From assembly GCA_030425045.1 (NCBI GenBank), contig JAUHVL010000004.1:62001-126000 (forward strand): 64,000 bases of DNA, written 5' to 3'. The DNA is from a bacterium (GTDB lineage Bacteria > Bdellovibrionota > Bacteriovoracia > Bacteriovoracales > Bacteriovoracaceae). Shown here one piece after another: positions 36,253 to 44,262 of this stretch. The stretch's first letter is position 1; each line of letters starts with the position of its first letter. The notes below the pieces were generated by a model that did no database searches, was not told where the DNA came from, and worked only from the letters and a program-made list of their open reading frames with translations. The position numbers and the translations under genes are program-made.

Positions 36253-37361
36253 CTGAATCTTCTCATCCCTAAGCCAAGTGCGACAACACCTCTAAAGGCA
36301 ATATCGTTTATCACACCTTCTGGAAAATTCTTTTCTTTATAACTAATCACCTTGAAAGGATTTAAGAGTTCTACTTCAACACCTAAAAGATTGCTCAATC
36401 CTTCAGTTACTCCTGGTAGCTGAGCACTACCACCTGTAATAAAACATAAGCTCAGTGATTCATCGGAAGTACTACTAATATAAAAGTCCAACGTCTTTTT
36501 AATCTCAGTAAAGAAAGCTTCCATCATTTCATCAATAATTTCGACAACCTCTTCGGGTAAATTACCTTTTTCATCACCAACAATTTTGAGCTCTTCAGCT
36601 TCGTAATAGTTTACACCTAATTGTCTTTGAATTTCTTCTGTGATGACAACGCCGCCGATATTTACTTCCTTATTGAAAGTGATCATTCCATTTTTATAAA
36701 TAACAAAAGATGTTTTCTGTGCTCCGATATCGAGAATAAGGAAACTATCTTGAGATTCAGCAATAAGCTGGGACTCAACAATTTCAAAAACATTAACTAA
36801 AGCCAAAATACCAAGGTCCATAATTTTTGGTTTTAATTCACATTCATCAACTAATTCTTTAAAACCAAAGACAACATCATTTTTTGCAGCCGCAACCACA
36901 ACATCGATACCACCACCATCATTTTCTCCCAGAACTTGATAAGAAACCTTCGAGTCTTCGATATCAAATGGTAGGTATTGTTCAGACTCCCAAAGAACCT
37001 GATCTTCGACTTCTTCATCTGAGCCACCAGCAAGCTGCAGTCTTCTTGCAACAGTACTTGGCCCAGAAATTCCCATTGCACAGAACTTTGTACCAATACC
37101 TGCTTTACTTAGTGCTTTTTCAATTGCTGAAATTATTTCTTCTGGCTTTTGTATTTCATCTTCAATAATTGCACCTTCAGGAAGGGCGACAGAAGCATAT
37201 TTTAGTAGAGTAAAATTATTGTCTTTATGTCGGCAATCTAAATAGGAAACTTTGACAGAACTCATCCCAATATCTAGTCCAAAGAGTGTTTTCTTTTGAA
37301 AACTAAAAACATCTTTCAAGACATCGACGAATTTAAATACATCTTTGCTAGATAAGGCCAC
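36249..37361 (-). CDS. pilM: Type IV pilus assembly protein PilM
   Basis: PilM is an actin-like cytosolic ATP-binding protein that docks PilN. The 370 residues begin with GTG at 37361. The phosphate-1 region is LFGLDIGMSSVKVSYLD, phosphate-2 LILDIGAQKTSFVIYKNG, and the adenosine site ITGGSAQLPGVTEGLS; these are diagnostic of the PilM/FtsA-like fold. It opens pilM-N-O-P with short overlaps. Its own promoter lies 34 bp upstream. Confidence 0.97.
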   Translation of the reverse strand: MALSSKDVFKFVDVLKDVFSFQKKTLFGLDIGMSSVKVSYLDCRHKDNNFTLLKYASVALPEGAIIEDEIQKPEEIISAIEKALSKAGIGTKFCAMGISGPSTVARRLQLAGGSDEEVEDQVLWESEQYLPFDIEDSKVSYQVLGENDGGGIDVVVAAAKNDVVFGFKELVDECELKPKIMDLGILALVNVFEIVESQLIAESQDSFLILDIGAQKTSFVIYKNGMITFNKEVNIGGVVITEEIQRQLGVNYYEAEELKIVGDEKGNLPEEVVEIIDEMMEAFFTEIKKTLDFYISSTSDESLSLCFITGGSAQLPGVTEGLSNLLGVEVELLNPFKVISYKEKNFPEGVINDIAFRGVVALGLGMRRFR

Positions 37362-37394
37362 TTAGCTTCGTTCCTTTAAATATAACCAACTAAA

Positions 37395-37424
37395 ATTATA
37401 CCCGTAGTCAATAGCTAAATACAA
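37395..37424 (-). promoter_or_regulatory. pilMNOP promoter
   Basis: On the minus strand TTGTAT (37419-37424), an 18-bp spacer and a perfect TATAAT (37395-37400) lie in the 75-bp gap between pilD and pilM, 33 bp from the pilM start. The -35 is weak. Confidence 0.55.
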
Positions 37425-37436
37425 GAAAAGCTTAAA

Positions 37437-38198
37437 TTAATAACTAAAAATCAATTTAAAAACCTGTGGAAAAAAAACCTGAACAAAGGAAGTTAAAATT
37501 ATAAAAGGGCCAAAGGGGATATGTTGATTTGATTTAATAATTTTTAAAGCAATCAAGGCAACACCAATGATAGCACCAACAGCGCAGCTTACCGTGATAT
37601 TATAAACAATTCCCAAGGGACCTAGAAAAATTCCAAGTGCAGTGAAAAGTTTAATATCCCCACCCCCTAATCCAATTTGACCTTTTAGTTTATAGAATAT
37701 CCACGTAACGCCAAACGTTATACCAAAACCAATCCCCGCCCCAATTAGCGAGTCGACCCAATTGAGATAGAGAAAACTATAAATAAAAAATAAAAGTCCT
37801 AAATAGATATTCAGCCCATCTGGAATGATCTTATGCTTGATATCAATCATAAAAATACAGAGAAAAATACTAAAGACAGCTAATTTAAAAATAAAGATAA
37901 GAAAGCTTTGGTGCTCAAGCCAGTCAAAAAATAAGAATAACGAAAATAATCCCGTCACAAATTCGACTAGAGGATATTGAATAGAAATTCCTGTTTTGCA
38001 ATTACTACATTTACCTCTTAAAAAAAGATAACTGATCATAGGTACATTTTCGTACCAATAGACAATTTTATTACAATTGGTACATCGGCTTCTTGGCAAT
38101 CCAAGCGGCATTAAACGTGGCATTCTATAGATGACCACATTTAAAAAACTTCCGATGATGGCCCCAAAGATAAAAAAGAAGAAGGCCAATAAATTCAA
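37437..38198 (-). CDS. pilD: Prepilin peptidase/N-methyltransferase
   Basis: PilD cleaves prepilin leader peptides and N-methylates the new Phe. The 253 residues show the domain with two CxxC pairs (CTNCNK and CSNCKT), then about seven membrane helices. The two catalytic Asp are in IDIKHKIIPD and GGGDIKLFTALG. An upstream ABC permease gene overlaps it by 4 bp, so it belongs to the exporter transcription unit. The three pilin substrates are encoded about 5 kb away. Confidence 0.97.
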   Translation of the reverse strand: MNLLAFFFFIFGAIIGSFLNVVIYRMPRLMPLGLPRSRCTNCNKIVYWYENVPMISYLFLRGKCSNCKTGISIQYPLVEFVTGLFSLFLFFDWLEHQSFLIFIFKLAVFSIFLCIFMIDIKHKIIPDGLNIYLGLLFFIYSFLYLNWVDSLIGAGIGFGITFGVTWIFYKLKGQIGLGGGDIKLFTALGIFLGPLGIVYNITVSCAVGAIIGVALIALKIIKSNQHIPFGPFIILTSFVQVFFPQVFKLIFSY

Positions 38199-38962
38199 GT
38201 TAATTCCTTTTTATTAAATGCAATACAAGAAAGAACAATCAGAAGTAAGCAATAACAAATAACATAAGCATAAGATGACGCAATAAAATCAATTTTTACG
38301 AGGTCTTCATAAAAGACAAATCGTTTCATATTTAGCTTTGTAAAATTAGGCATTACTGTTGAATATAAATCAATAAATGATGCTAATAACTTATTTACTT
38401 TTACAACGGAGGTGCTTTTCACTGCTTCAATGGCATGTCCACTTACATAAATTGTTAGAGTAAATAAAACACTAATAACCGTATTTGAAAAAAGCGAAAA
38501 GAGTACGACGACTAACATTACCAAGAGGCCCTCTAGGTAAGAAAAAGCTATGGAGTGAAAAATCAAACTGGAAAGCTTTCCATCTAAGAAAAGATATAAC
38601 GAAAGAGTAAAGATAGACAGAATCAAAGCGTTGACGAACAAGATACCACTCAGGCCTAAAATTCTACCTACTAGAAAAACATAACGATCTACGGGACGAC
38701 TTAAAATCATATAGAGAGTACGATTTTCCATTTCTCTAGAAACTAAGGTAGCTCCCATAAACGTTGCGACTGCAACCAAACTCAAGCTTAATAAACCTAA
38801 GCCAAAATTCAAGGCAACTTTCTCTGGGACGCCATAAGTAAATTCAGAAGCCACACTGGCCATAACCAAAAGAAAAAAACCTAAAATAAGTACATTTAAT
38901 AGGATTCTACTTTTATACAATTCTAAAAATGCATATTTACTGACAGTAATGAGATTTTTCAT
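38195..38962 (-). CDS. ABC-2 type exporter permease
   Basis: A 255-residue inner-membrane protein with six hydrophobic segments and the ABC-2 region SREMENRTLYMILSRPVDR, typical of NodJ/YhaP-like permeases. It overlaps the ATPase gene upstream and pilD downstream (4 bp each). The substrate is unknown. In Myxococcus, pilG-H-I genes near pilA encode an ABC exporter needed for pili, so a pilus-related role is conceivable but only by position. Confidence 0.88.
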   Translation of the reverse strand: MKNLITVSKYAFLELYKSRILLNVLILGFFLLVMASVASEFTYGVPEKVALNFGLGLLSLSLVAVATFMGATLVSREMENRTLYMILSRPVDRYVFLVGRILGLSGILFVNALILSIFTLSLYLFLDGKLSSLIFHSIAFSYLEGLLVMLVVVLFSLFSNTVISVLFTLTIYVSGHAIEAVKSTSVVKVNKLLASFIDLYSTVMPNFTKLNMKRFVFYEDLVKIDFIASSYAYVICYCLLLIVLSCIAFNKKELT

Positions 38963-39891
38963 AGTTTTTGACTACTCTCCTGTGAGGTATAAACAATTTC
39001 TTCTAAAGTAGGTCGAAGGGCCTTTAAAGACTTTAAATCGACATCTTTTTGAACAATCTCTTTTAAGAATTGGTCTTTTTCATTTGCATCAATTGTCACC
39101 GAAATGAGATCACTACCTGCGACACGATTTTCAAGTACGGCTAAATTTAGTTTAGAGGAATCTGCTTTAGATATAAGAAGCTCGTAACGTCCTTTATGGT
39201 TTTCATCAATCAATTGATCAATATTACCTTGATAGAATGTTTTTCCCTCCATAAGAACAACGACATTATTACAAATTTCTTCAACATCTGAGACAATATG
39301 ACTACTAAAAAAGACGGTCGTTCCCTCTTGGGATAAATCAACCATAATCCTCTTAAAGTCTCTTCTTCCAATTGGATCGAGACCAGATAGTGGTTCATCG
39401 AGAATCAAAAATTTTGGACTATGAATAATTGAAACAACAAAGCCAAGCCTTTGAAGCATACCCTTAGAATAAGAGTTAATTTTTCTATCGAGTGCAAATT
39501 TGATACTTAGTTTTTCGGCCCAATAATTTGTTTTTTCGTTAATTTCTGAAGGACTCATTCCTTGAAGACTTCCAATATAATTTGCAAACTCCATTCCCTT
39601 AAGATGGGGATAGAAATAAGGACGTTCAGGAAAATAACCGATACTCTTTCGTACTTCATTGAAGTTTTTCCCGAGTTTATCACTAAAGATTATTTCGCCA
39701 CTATCTGAGCTAATAAAACGTAGAAGGATTTTGATAGTCGTTGTCTTTCCCGCTCCATTCGGCCCAAGGAAACCACAAAGTCCTCCCTCTTCTACATCAA
39801 AAGTTAGATCTTTTAGAACATGATGAGCTTCTTTCCAAAAATCTGATTTAAATGATTTATTTAGTCGGTTAATTGTTAATATTGATTTCAT
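38959..39891 (-). CDS. ABC transporter ATP-binding protein
   Basis: A 310-residue ATPase for the adjacent permease. Walker A is GPNGAGKTTT, the signature is YSKGMLQRLGF, Walker B is FLILDEPLSGLDPIG, and the H-loop is FFSSHIVSD. The C-terminal ~80 residues form an extra regulatory domain of the CcmA/YxlF type. It is the first gene of the ATPase-permease-pilD unit and is divergent from the TPR-containing membrane protein by 54 bp. Confidence 0.95.
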   Translation of the reverse strand: MKSILTINRLNKSFKSDFWKEAHHVLKDLTFDVEEGGLCGFLGPNGAGKTTTIKILLRFISSDSGEIIFSDKLGKNFNEVRKSIGYFPERPYFYPHLKGMEFANYIGSLQGMSPSEINEKTNYWAEKLSIKFALDRKINSYSKGMLQRLGFVVSIIHSPKFLILDEPLSGLDPIGRRDFKRIMVDLSQEGTTVFFSSHIVSDVEEICNNVVVLMEGKTFYQGNIDQLIDENHKGRYELLISKADSSKLNLAVLENRVAGSDLISVTIDANEKDQFLKEIVQKDVDLKSLKALRPTLEEIVYTSQESSQKL

Positions 39892-39945
39892 AATAAATAT
39901 ATTACATCTAGAAACCTGTTCGAGGAAAGATTAAAATCTAAAGAT

Positions 39946-40761
39946 ATGAATTTAAAATCGATACAACTTTATTTGCTATCTTCACTGCTTTTAGTTTTTA
40001 TTGTTTTACTCTACAAGCCTTCAACAGCGCCTATTATCAAAAGCAAGCAAGAAGGTCTTATTGCTCTTAAGCTTGATAAAGAACTCGTCAACGTTCTTGC
40101 CGTTGGACAACAACGTTTGCTTTCTAGTTTTTTTTGGATTGAAAGCATGCTTAATGCCGATCATGAGCACCACAATGACGAAAAAGATATGTCTGCGCTC
40201 TACTATAAATATAAAACGATTGTAGACCTCGATCCTTATTTTTATGAGCTTTATTATAACGGTGGAATTTACTTATCGATTATCAAAGATGACGAGGAAG
40301 GTGCTACCCGAATTTATGAAAGAGGTTTAAGCATTTACCCAGAAGATTATTATCTACTTATGAATACTGGTTTTCACTATTATTTTGAACTTGGAGACAG
40401 TGAAAATTCTCAAATTTATTTTCAAAAAGTACTCGATCTTCACAGTAAGACGGCTCCTACTTATATCACAGTCTTATTAGCAAAGATGAAGGCCCAAAAT
40501 GAGGGTGGCCTTGAAGCGGCAAGACTCATCATCTATGAAACTTGGAAGAATAGTCCCGAAGATAGTCCTCAAAGAAAAAAGTTATTTCACCGTCTCTATG
40601 CTATTCAAGCAGAGATGGATTTAGAATGTCTTAATAACTCTGGAGCAAAGTGTAACCCAAAAGATATTGAAGGTAATCCATATATTCTCAAAGATGGTAG
40701 TTACGTCGCTCAAAAGCCATGGAAAAAATTTCGTTTAAAAAAGAGAAAGAATAAGAATTAA
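39946..40761 (+). CDS. Membrane-anchored TPR-like protein
   Basis: A 271-residue protein with one N-terminal membrane helix (LYLLSSLLLVFIVLLY). The rest is helical and TPR-like (YELYYNGGIYLSIIKDDEEGA, then RIYERGLSIYPEDYYLLM and FHYYFELGDSENSQIYF). The C-terminus is very basic (KKFRLKKRKNKN). Most likely it faces the periplasm as a scaffold. It is the only plus-strand gene between 15.4 and 63 kb, and it converges on the GT-C-like gene with the two stop codons overlapping (4 bp). Confidence 0.82.
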   Translation: MNLKSIQLYLLSSLLLVFIVLLYKPSTAPIIKSKQEGLIALKLDKELVNVLAVGQQRLLSSFFWIESMLNADHEHHNDEKDMSALYYKYKTIVDLDPYFYELYYNGGIYLSIIKDDEEGATRIYERGLSIYPEDYYLLMNTGFHYYFELGDSENSQIYFQKVLDLHSKTAPTYITVLLAKMKAQNEGGLEAARLIIYETWKNSPEDSPQRKKLFHRLYAIQAEMDLECLNNSGAKCNPKDIEGNPYILKDGSYVAQKPWKKFRLKKRKNKN

Positions 40762-42515
40762 AATCTTTCTAGGTCAAATACCATTATGCTTTCTTTAGTT
40801 TCTCCAAGTAAGCATTCATGACATTTTATTAACTCACTTTTAATTGCCCGTTCTATTTTTGGATTATAATAAGGATCAAAATGATAAGCACTCCAGACAA
40901 AATAACGAATATTATATTTTTTTAGGACCATCACTAACTCTTTTGGAGTCCTTGATCGATACAAATCCTTATCTAGTGCTGAATAGTCCCAAATTTTAAT
41001 AAAAGGATTACTAAAATAATAGGGGGTAAGATCACCATTGGTCGCCATAATTCCGTTTTTATCTTTCAAAAACTTAGATGATGACATTCCATAAAAATCA
41101 TTAAGGATGTATTCGTTTACATCTGAGTAAGAAAAGTAATTTAGCATTTTTTTATTAACCACCTTTAACTGCTCAGGAGAATAAAGGATTGTTTTAGAAA
41201 TATTAACAAATACGAGTAGGTAAACGAGAGGTAAATATTTTTTAATATTAAAACGTTGAAAAACCTCAATAACGAAATAAAGAGAAAGCATCGGGATTAA
41301 TGCCGAAGCAACACCTATTGCTCGCAATTCAGATGACGGGCCTGTAATAAAAGAGAAAAACAAAATGATCAAAGTGTTATAAAACCACAAATATCTTAAC
41401 TCTCTTTTACGAATGAGAAAGCCAACAAAATAAAAAACATTCAACCATTGGTGGCCCACAATATTATAAATTTTTCCAATTAACAGATCAGCACTGACGT
41501 ACGTTCCCTCAAAGCGAGTAAACCCAAATGCCCATGTCTGTGAAAGCAAGGAGCTATCAAAGAGATTATTAAAAACCGGAAATAATGGGTTATCTGTCCA
41601 AAAGTAATTTCGAGTCAAAAACAAAGAAGCTCCCAATGCAGCTGGAAGCAAATATTTTAATATTACTTTAGGGTTTTTTAATTTTTTAATCCCCAATAAA
41701 AGAAACGGGATGGCCCCTAAAATGCTTGTAAACTTTATTGAAAAAACAAGTCCATGAAGAAAACCTGCTAAAAATACGTTACTACTTTTTTTCATCGATG
41801 TGAGATAAAGATAGGCACCTAATAAAGTTAGATAGATAGCCGCCCAATCATTTTTTGCAATAAAAGCTTTATGCTGTAATGATCCTCTCGATATAAAAAC
41901 AAGAATTAAAAATAAGAGTTCGAACCTAAACCTAATATTAAACAACCTTAATATACGTTTTAAAATAAGAGCACTAGGGAAAATACCAAAAAAGAAATGA
42001 ATCAATTGAGAGCTTATTTGGGCATAGGCCAAACTACTTATTGATTTAACTCCAAATATCCCCATTGGATACATAAAGAGATAATCAAAAATACTATTAT
42101 GATAAAACGCAATCGACTTAACGGGATTTGCGACTTCTTTATTTTCAATCCAAAATTTTCCCGCAGCTAAATGATAATTAAGTGGATCAAAGTAGGGAGA
42201 AGGTATCAAGCATACAAGAAAGCCAAAAATTAAGTAAATCCATATTAAATCAAACTTTTTTGGCAATGTGGGTAGCTTAATTTTTTTATAATTAAAACTT
42301 ATTAACAATAATTCAAGGATTAGTAGCCCATTGAGATAATTTGGAGAAAGAAAGTGAGCAACAACAAAGCTACACAGTAGCTGAAGCGTTAAGCCTAAGC
42401 CTAAGTTAATTTCAAAAGAGTCATTAGATTTTATTAATACTGAGTTAAGTATTAGTCCTAATACATACGTTATGAGAACAAAAACTAGCGTATATATTAG
42501 GACTAAAGCGCTCAT
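40758..42515 (-). CDS. GT-C-like polytopic membrane glycosyltransferase candidate
   Basis: A 585-residue protein with about 11-12 hydrophobic helices and a C-terminal soluble domain of ~120 residues. The first large loop has DPLNYHLAAGKFW, resembling the acidic catalytic loop (D-x-x-x-Y-H) of dolichyl-phosphate-mannose transferase and other GT-C enzymes. No diagnostic family signature beyond that is visible. It begins 7 bp after the stop of the third-in-order pilin gene (42522-43073), with no terminator between, so pilin and enzyme share a transcript. Pilin O-glycosylation is an attractive hypothesis, unsupported by direct motif evidence. Confidence 0.7.
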   Translation of the reverse strand: MSALVLIYTLVFVLITYVLGLILNSVLIKSNDSFEINLGLGLTLQLLCSFVVAHFLSPNYLNGLLILELLLISFNYKKIKLPTLPKKFDLIWIYLIFGFLVCLIPSPYFDPLNYHLAAGKFWIENKEVANPVKSIAFYHNSIFDYLFMYPMGIFGVKSISSLAYAQISSQLIHFFFGIFPSALILKRILRLFNIRFRFELLFLILVFISRGSLQHKAFIAKNDWAAIYLTLLGAYLYLTSMKKSSNVFLAGFLHGLVFSIKFTSILGAIPFLLLGIKKLKNPKVILKYLLPAALGASLFLTRNYFWTDNPLFPVFNNLFDSSLLSQTWAFGFTRFEGTYVSADLLIGKIYNIVGHQWLNVFYFVGFLIRKRELRYLWFYNTLIILFFSFITGPSSELRAIGVASALIPMLSLYFVIEVFQRFNIKKYLPLVYLLVFVNISKTILYSPEQLKVVNKKMLNYFSYSDVNEYILNDFYGMSSSKFLKDKNGIMATNGDLTPYYFSNPFIKIWDYSALDKDLYRSRTPKELVMVLKKYNIRYFVWSAYHFDPYYNPKIERAIKSELIKCHECLLGETKESIMVFDLERF

Positions 42516-42521
42516 TAATTT

Positions 42522-43073
42522 TTAATAACCAATTCTAACCTGCACTAAGTTTTTATTATTATCCATAGTCCAAATACTTCCTGTTGCAGCAGTATTGTTA
42601 TTTGAGTCAATATAACCAAGAGCGCCGGCAGTAAATGTTTCCCCTGTGTTATTTACAGTTGCACTTGCAACTTGAGCACTAAAAGTACCAACAAATGCCC
42701 TAACACCTCCAACGTTCTTAGCAGCTGCCCATCTAAACGTAGCACCATCAGGACAGTCGCCACCTTCTCCTCTCACAAGTGCATTTGCCGTGTTGTTAGT
42801 AGCTGCATGTCCTACAGCATAGTAATTATTAACAGGAGCAGTAAATCCAGCTTTCAATAAACAAGTAGCGAAGTGATCATAATCAGACTGCATTGTTGTT
42901 TGAGCTGAATAAATCCCCGCCAACTGAATTTTTGCTTCTGACGTTTTTGATTTCGCTTGATACCTTCTAAAGTTTGGAATAGCGACAGATGTGAGAACTC
43001 CAATAATGGCAACAACCACCATAAGTTCAACAAGAGTAAAACCAGATACATTACTTAAGTTTCGTACTTTCAT
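42522..43073 (-). CDS. Type IV pilin, paralog 1 (divergent, GT-linked)
   Basis: A 183-residue prepilin. The ATG at 43073 has AAAGGAG 7 bp upstream; the open frame continues to a TTG at 43094 without such a site. The 11-residue leader ends in Gly, cleaved before FTLVELMVVVAIIGVL with Glu5. Mature residues 1-58 are identical to the other two copies. The globular head has two Cys (ATCLLKAG, GGDCPD) for one disulfide, and its middle (RAFVGTFSAQVASATVNNTG) is quite different from the other copies. The C-terminus RIGY is shared. Its own promoter and leader are present and the GT-C-like gene follows. Confidence 0.95.
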   Translation of the reverse strand: MKVRNLSNVSGFTLVELMVVVAIIGVLTSVAIPNFRRYQAKSKTSEAKIQLAGIYSAQTTMQSDYDHFATCLLKAGFTAPVNNYYAVGHAATNNTANALVRGEGGDCPDGATFRWAAAKNVGGVRAFVGTFSAQVASATVNNTGETFTAGALGYIDSNNNTAATGSIWTMDNNKNLVQVRIGY

Positions 43074-43087
43074 GTTTAATCTCCTTT

Positions 43088-43106
43088 GGATCAATTGAGA
43101 TGACCC
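43088..43106 (-). ncRNA. Leader hairpin of pilin paralog 1
   Basis: In the mRNA sense, GGGTCA and TGATCC pair (one G-U) around the 7-nt loop TCTCAAT. The hairpin abuts AAAGGAG directly. The same structure with compensating base changes and identical loop occurs before paralog 2. Confidence 0.6.
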
Positions 43107-43229
43107 TTTCCTATTTCTAAAAATTCATTAAGAGAAGATTTAGCATTAGGTTTCGATTATTAAATTTTCAAAAAAGAGTTCTTTAACGAATGAAAGTTAT
43201 TCAATTAAATCACTCTAATTCTTAAGTTC

Positions 43230-43238
43230 ATTATACCA
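43230..43238 (-). promoter_or_regulatory. Extended -10 promoter of pilin paralog 1
   Basis: TGGTATAAT on the minus strand is a perfect extended -10. It is about 157 bp before the ATG, implying a leader near 150 nt. No -35 is evident. The same element (TGGTAAAAT) lies at the matching position before paralog 2. Confidence 0.6.
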
Positions 43239-43285
43239 TGAAACCAAGATTCAATTTAACTTTTCTACTTTTACATTTTCTGAGC

Positions 43286-43319
43286 AAAAAAAAAGGAAGC
43301 GTATTCACGCTTCCTTTTT
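43286..43319 (-). terminator. Terminator of pilin paralog 2
   Basis: GGAAGCGT-N4-ACGCTTCC flanked by A and T tracts forms a long stem 30 bp after the paralog 2 stop. The minus-strand T-tract is nine bases. It also has T5 in the other direction. Confidence 0.92.
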
Positions 43320-43348
43320 CCATTTCTTTACGAAAACAATTTTGAATC

Positions 43349-43897
43349 TTAGTAACCAATACGGTCCTGGCTAACAGCTTTAGTATCGTCAATTGACCAA
43401 ATACTTGCTGTGGCCGCAGTGTTGTTGTTCGAGTCGATGTAACCAACAGCACTAGCCGTAAAAGTTTCACCTGTAGCATCAACAACAGCTGTTAATTGCG
43501 CTGTATGTACCGCTGTCGTTACAGCAACACCACCAACGTTCTTAGCAGCGGCCCATTGAAAAGTTGCAGCGTTTGGACAATCTCCACCCTCACCTCTAAC
43601 AAGTGTGTTTGCTGCGTTTGTTGCAGCTGAGTGTCCTACAGCATAGTAGTTATTTACCGGAGCAGTGAAACCAGCATTTTCTAAACAATGTGCAAAGTGA
43701 TCGTAATCAGATTGCATAGTTGTTTGTGCTGAATAAATCCCCGCTAATTGGATTTTTGCTTCTGACGTCTTCGACTTAGCTTGGTATCTCCTAAAATTAG
43801 GAATAGCTACAGAAGTCAAAACTCCAATAATGGCAACAACCACCATTAACTCAACAAGTGTAAAACCTTCGCTTCTACGTAAAATACGTGTTTTCAT
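43349..43897 (-). CDS. Type IV pilin, paralog 2
   Basis: A 182-residue prepilin. The ATG at 43897 has AAAGGAG 5-6 bp upstream. The leader MKTRILRRSEG is cut before FTLVELMVVV. The protein differs from paralog 3 mostly in the leader and about a dozen head positions (for example AHCLENAG versus ATCLLKAG), so the two are recent duplicates. One disulfide pair is expected. It forms its own transcription unit, with a ~150-nt leader upstream and a strong terminator downstream. Confidence 0.95.
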   Translation of the reverse strand: MKTRILRRSEGFTLVELMVVVAIIGVLTSVAIPNFRRYQAKSKTSEAKIQLAGIYSAQTTMQSDYDHFAHCLENAGFTAPVNNYYAVGHSAATNAANTLVRGEGGDCPNAATFQWAAAKNVGGVAVTTAVHTAQLTAVVDATGETFTASAVGYIDSNNNTAATASIWSIDDTKAVSQDRIGY

Positions 43898-43910
43898 AAA
43901 ATCTCCTTTG

Positions 43911-43929
43911 AGGACAATTGAGATGTCCC
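43911..43929 (-). ncRNA. Leader hairpin of pilin paralog 2
   Basis: In the mRNA sense, GGGACA and TGTCCT pair (one G-U) around loop TCTCAAT, one base before AAAGGAG. Compared with paralog 1, one base pair changes from T-A to A-T and the G-U position moves while pairing is kept. Confidence 0.6.
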
Positions 43930-44056
43930 GTTTCCCTCCAGTGAATTAGCCATTGAGAGACTAAGTACCTTTGGGTTTTGATTAAACTATGAATTAAAAC
44001 AAAACTTTTACTTGGAGAGAGTTACCAAATAAACTTTTATTCTTCTTCACTCTTTA

Positions 44057-44065
44057 ATTTTACCA
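44057..44065 (-). promoter_or_regulatory. Extended -10 promoter of pilin paralog 2
   Basis: TGGTAAAAT on the minus strand, about 160 bp before the ATG, is the counterpart of TGGTATAAT before paralog 1. No -35 is evident. Confidence 0.45.
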
Positions 44066-44209
44066 CCAATTGATTTTTCAACACCTCATTTATAACTATT
44101 TTTGTAAAAATACAGAAAATTAAGTACTTAGGTTTACAATGATAAAGCTTATCCTACCTGAAAGAGTTTATCTGATGATCACTTTTCACGAATTATTGGC
44201 AGTTTTATA

Positions 44210-44234
44210 AAAAAAGGGAGACATAAGTCTCCCA
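44210..44234 (-). terminator. Terminator of pilin paralog 3
   Basis: GGGAGAC-N4-GTCTCCC, a 7-bp stem, is followed on the minus strand by seven T (44210-44216). It lies 28 bp after the paralog 3 stop and ends the pilB-T-C-pilin unit. Confidence 0.92.
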
Positions 44235-44262
44235 AAATTTAGATAACCTATTTAATTTATGC

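Larger units (their letters stand above)
43898..44209 (-). other. Pilin paralog 2 leader and promoter region
   Basis: The 365-bp gap between pilin genes holds no gene. It contains, from the paralog 2 start outwards: the Shine-Dalgarno (43903-43909), the leader hairpin (43911-43929), a second TCTCAAT motif (minus strand, about 43951-43957), the extended -10 (44057-44065), and the terminator of paralog 3 beyond 44209. About 150 bp aligns with the leader of paralog 1. Confidence 0.7.

Noticed and set aside
42672-42860. Open frames opposite and out of frame with the pilin genes
   Set aside because: All three pilins show the class III prepilin pattern in one frame, with Shine-Dalgarno sites; the other frames carry no motif.
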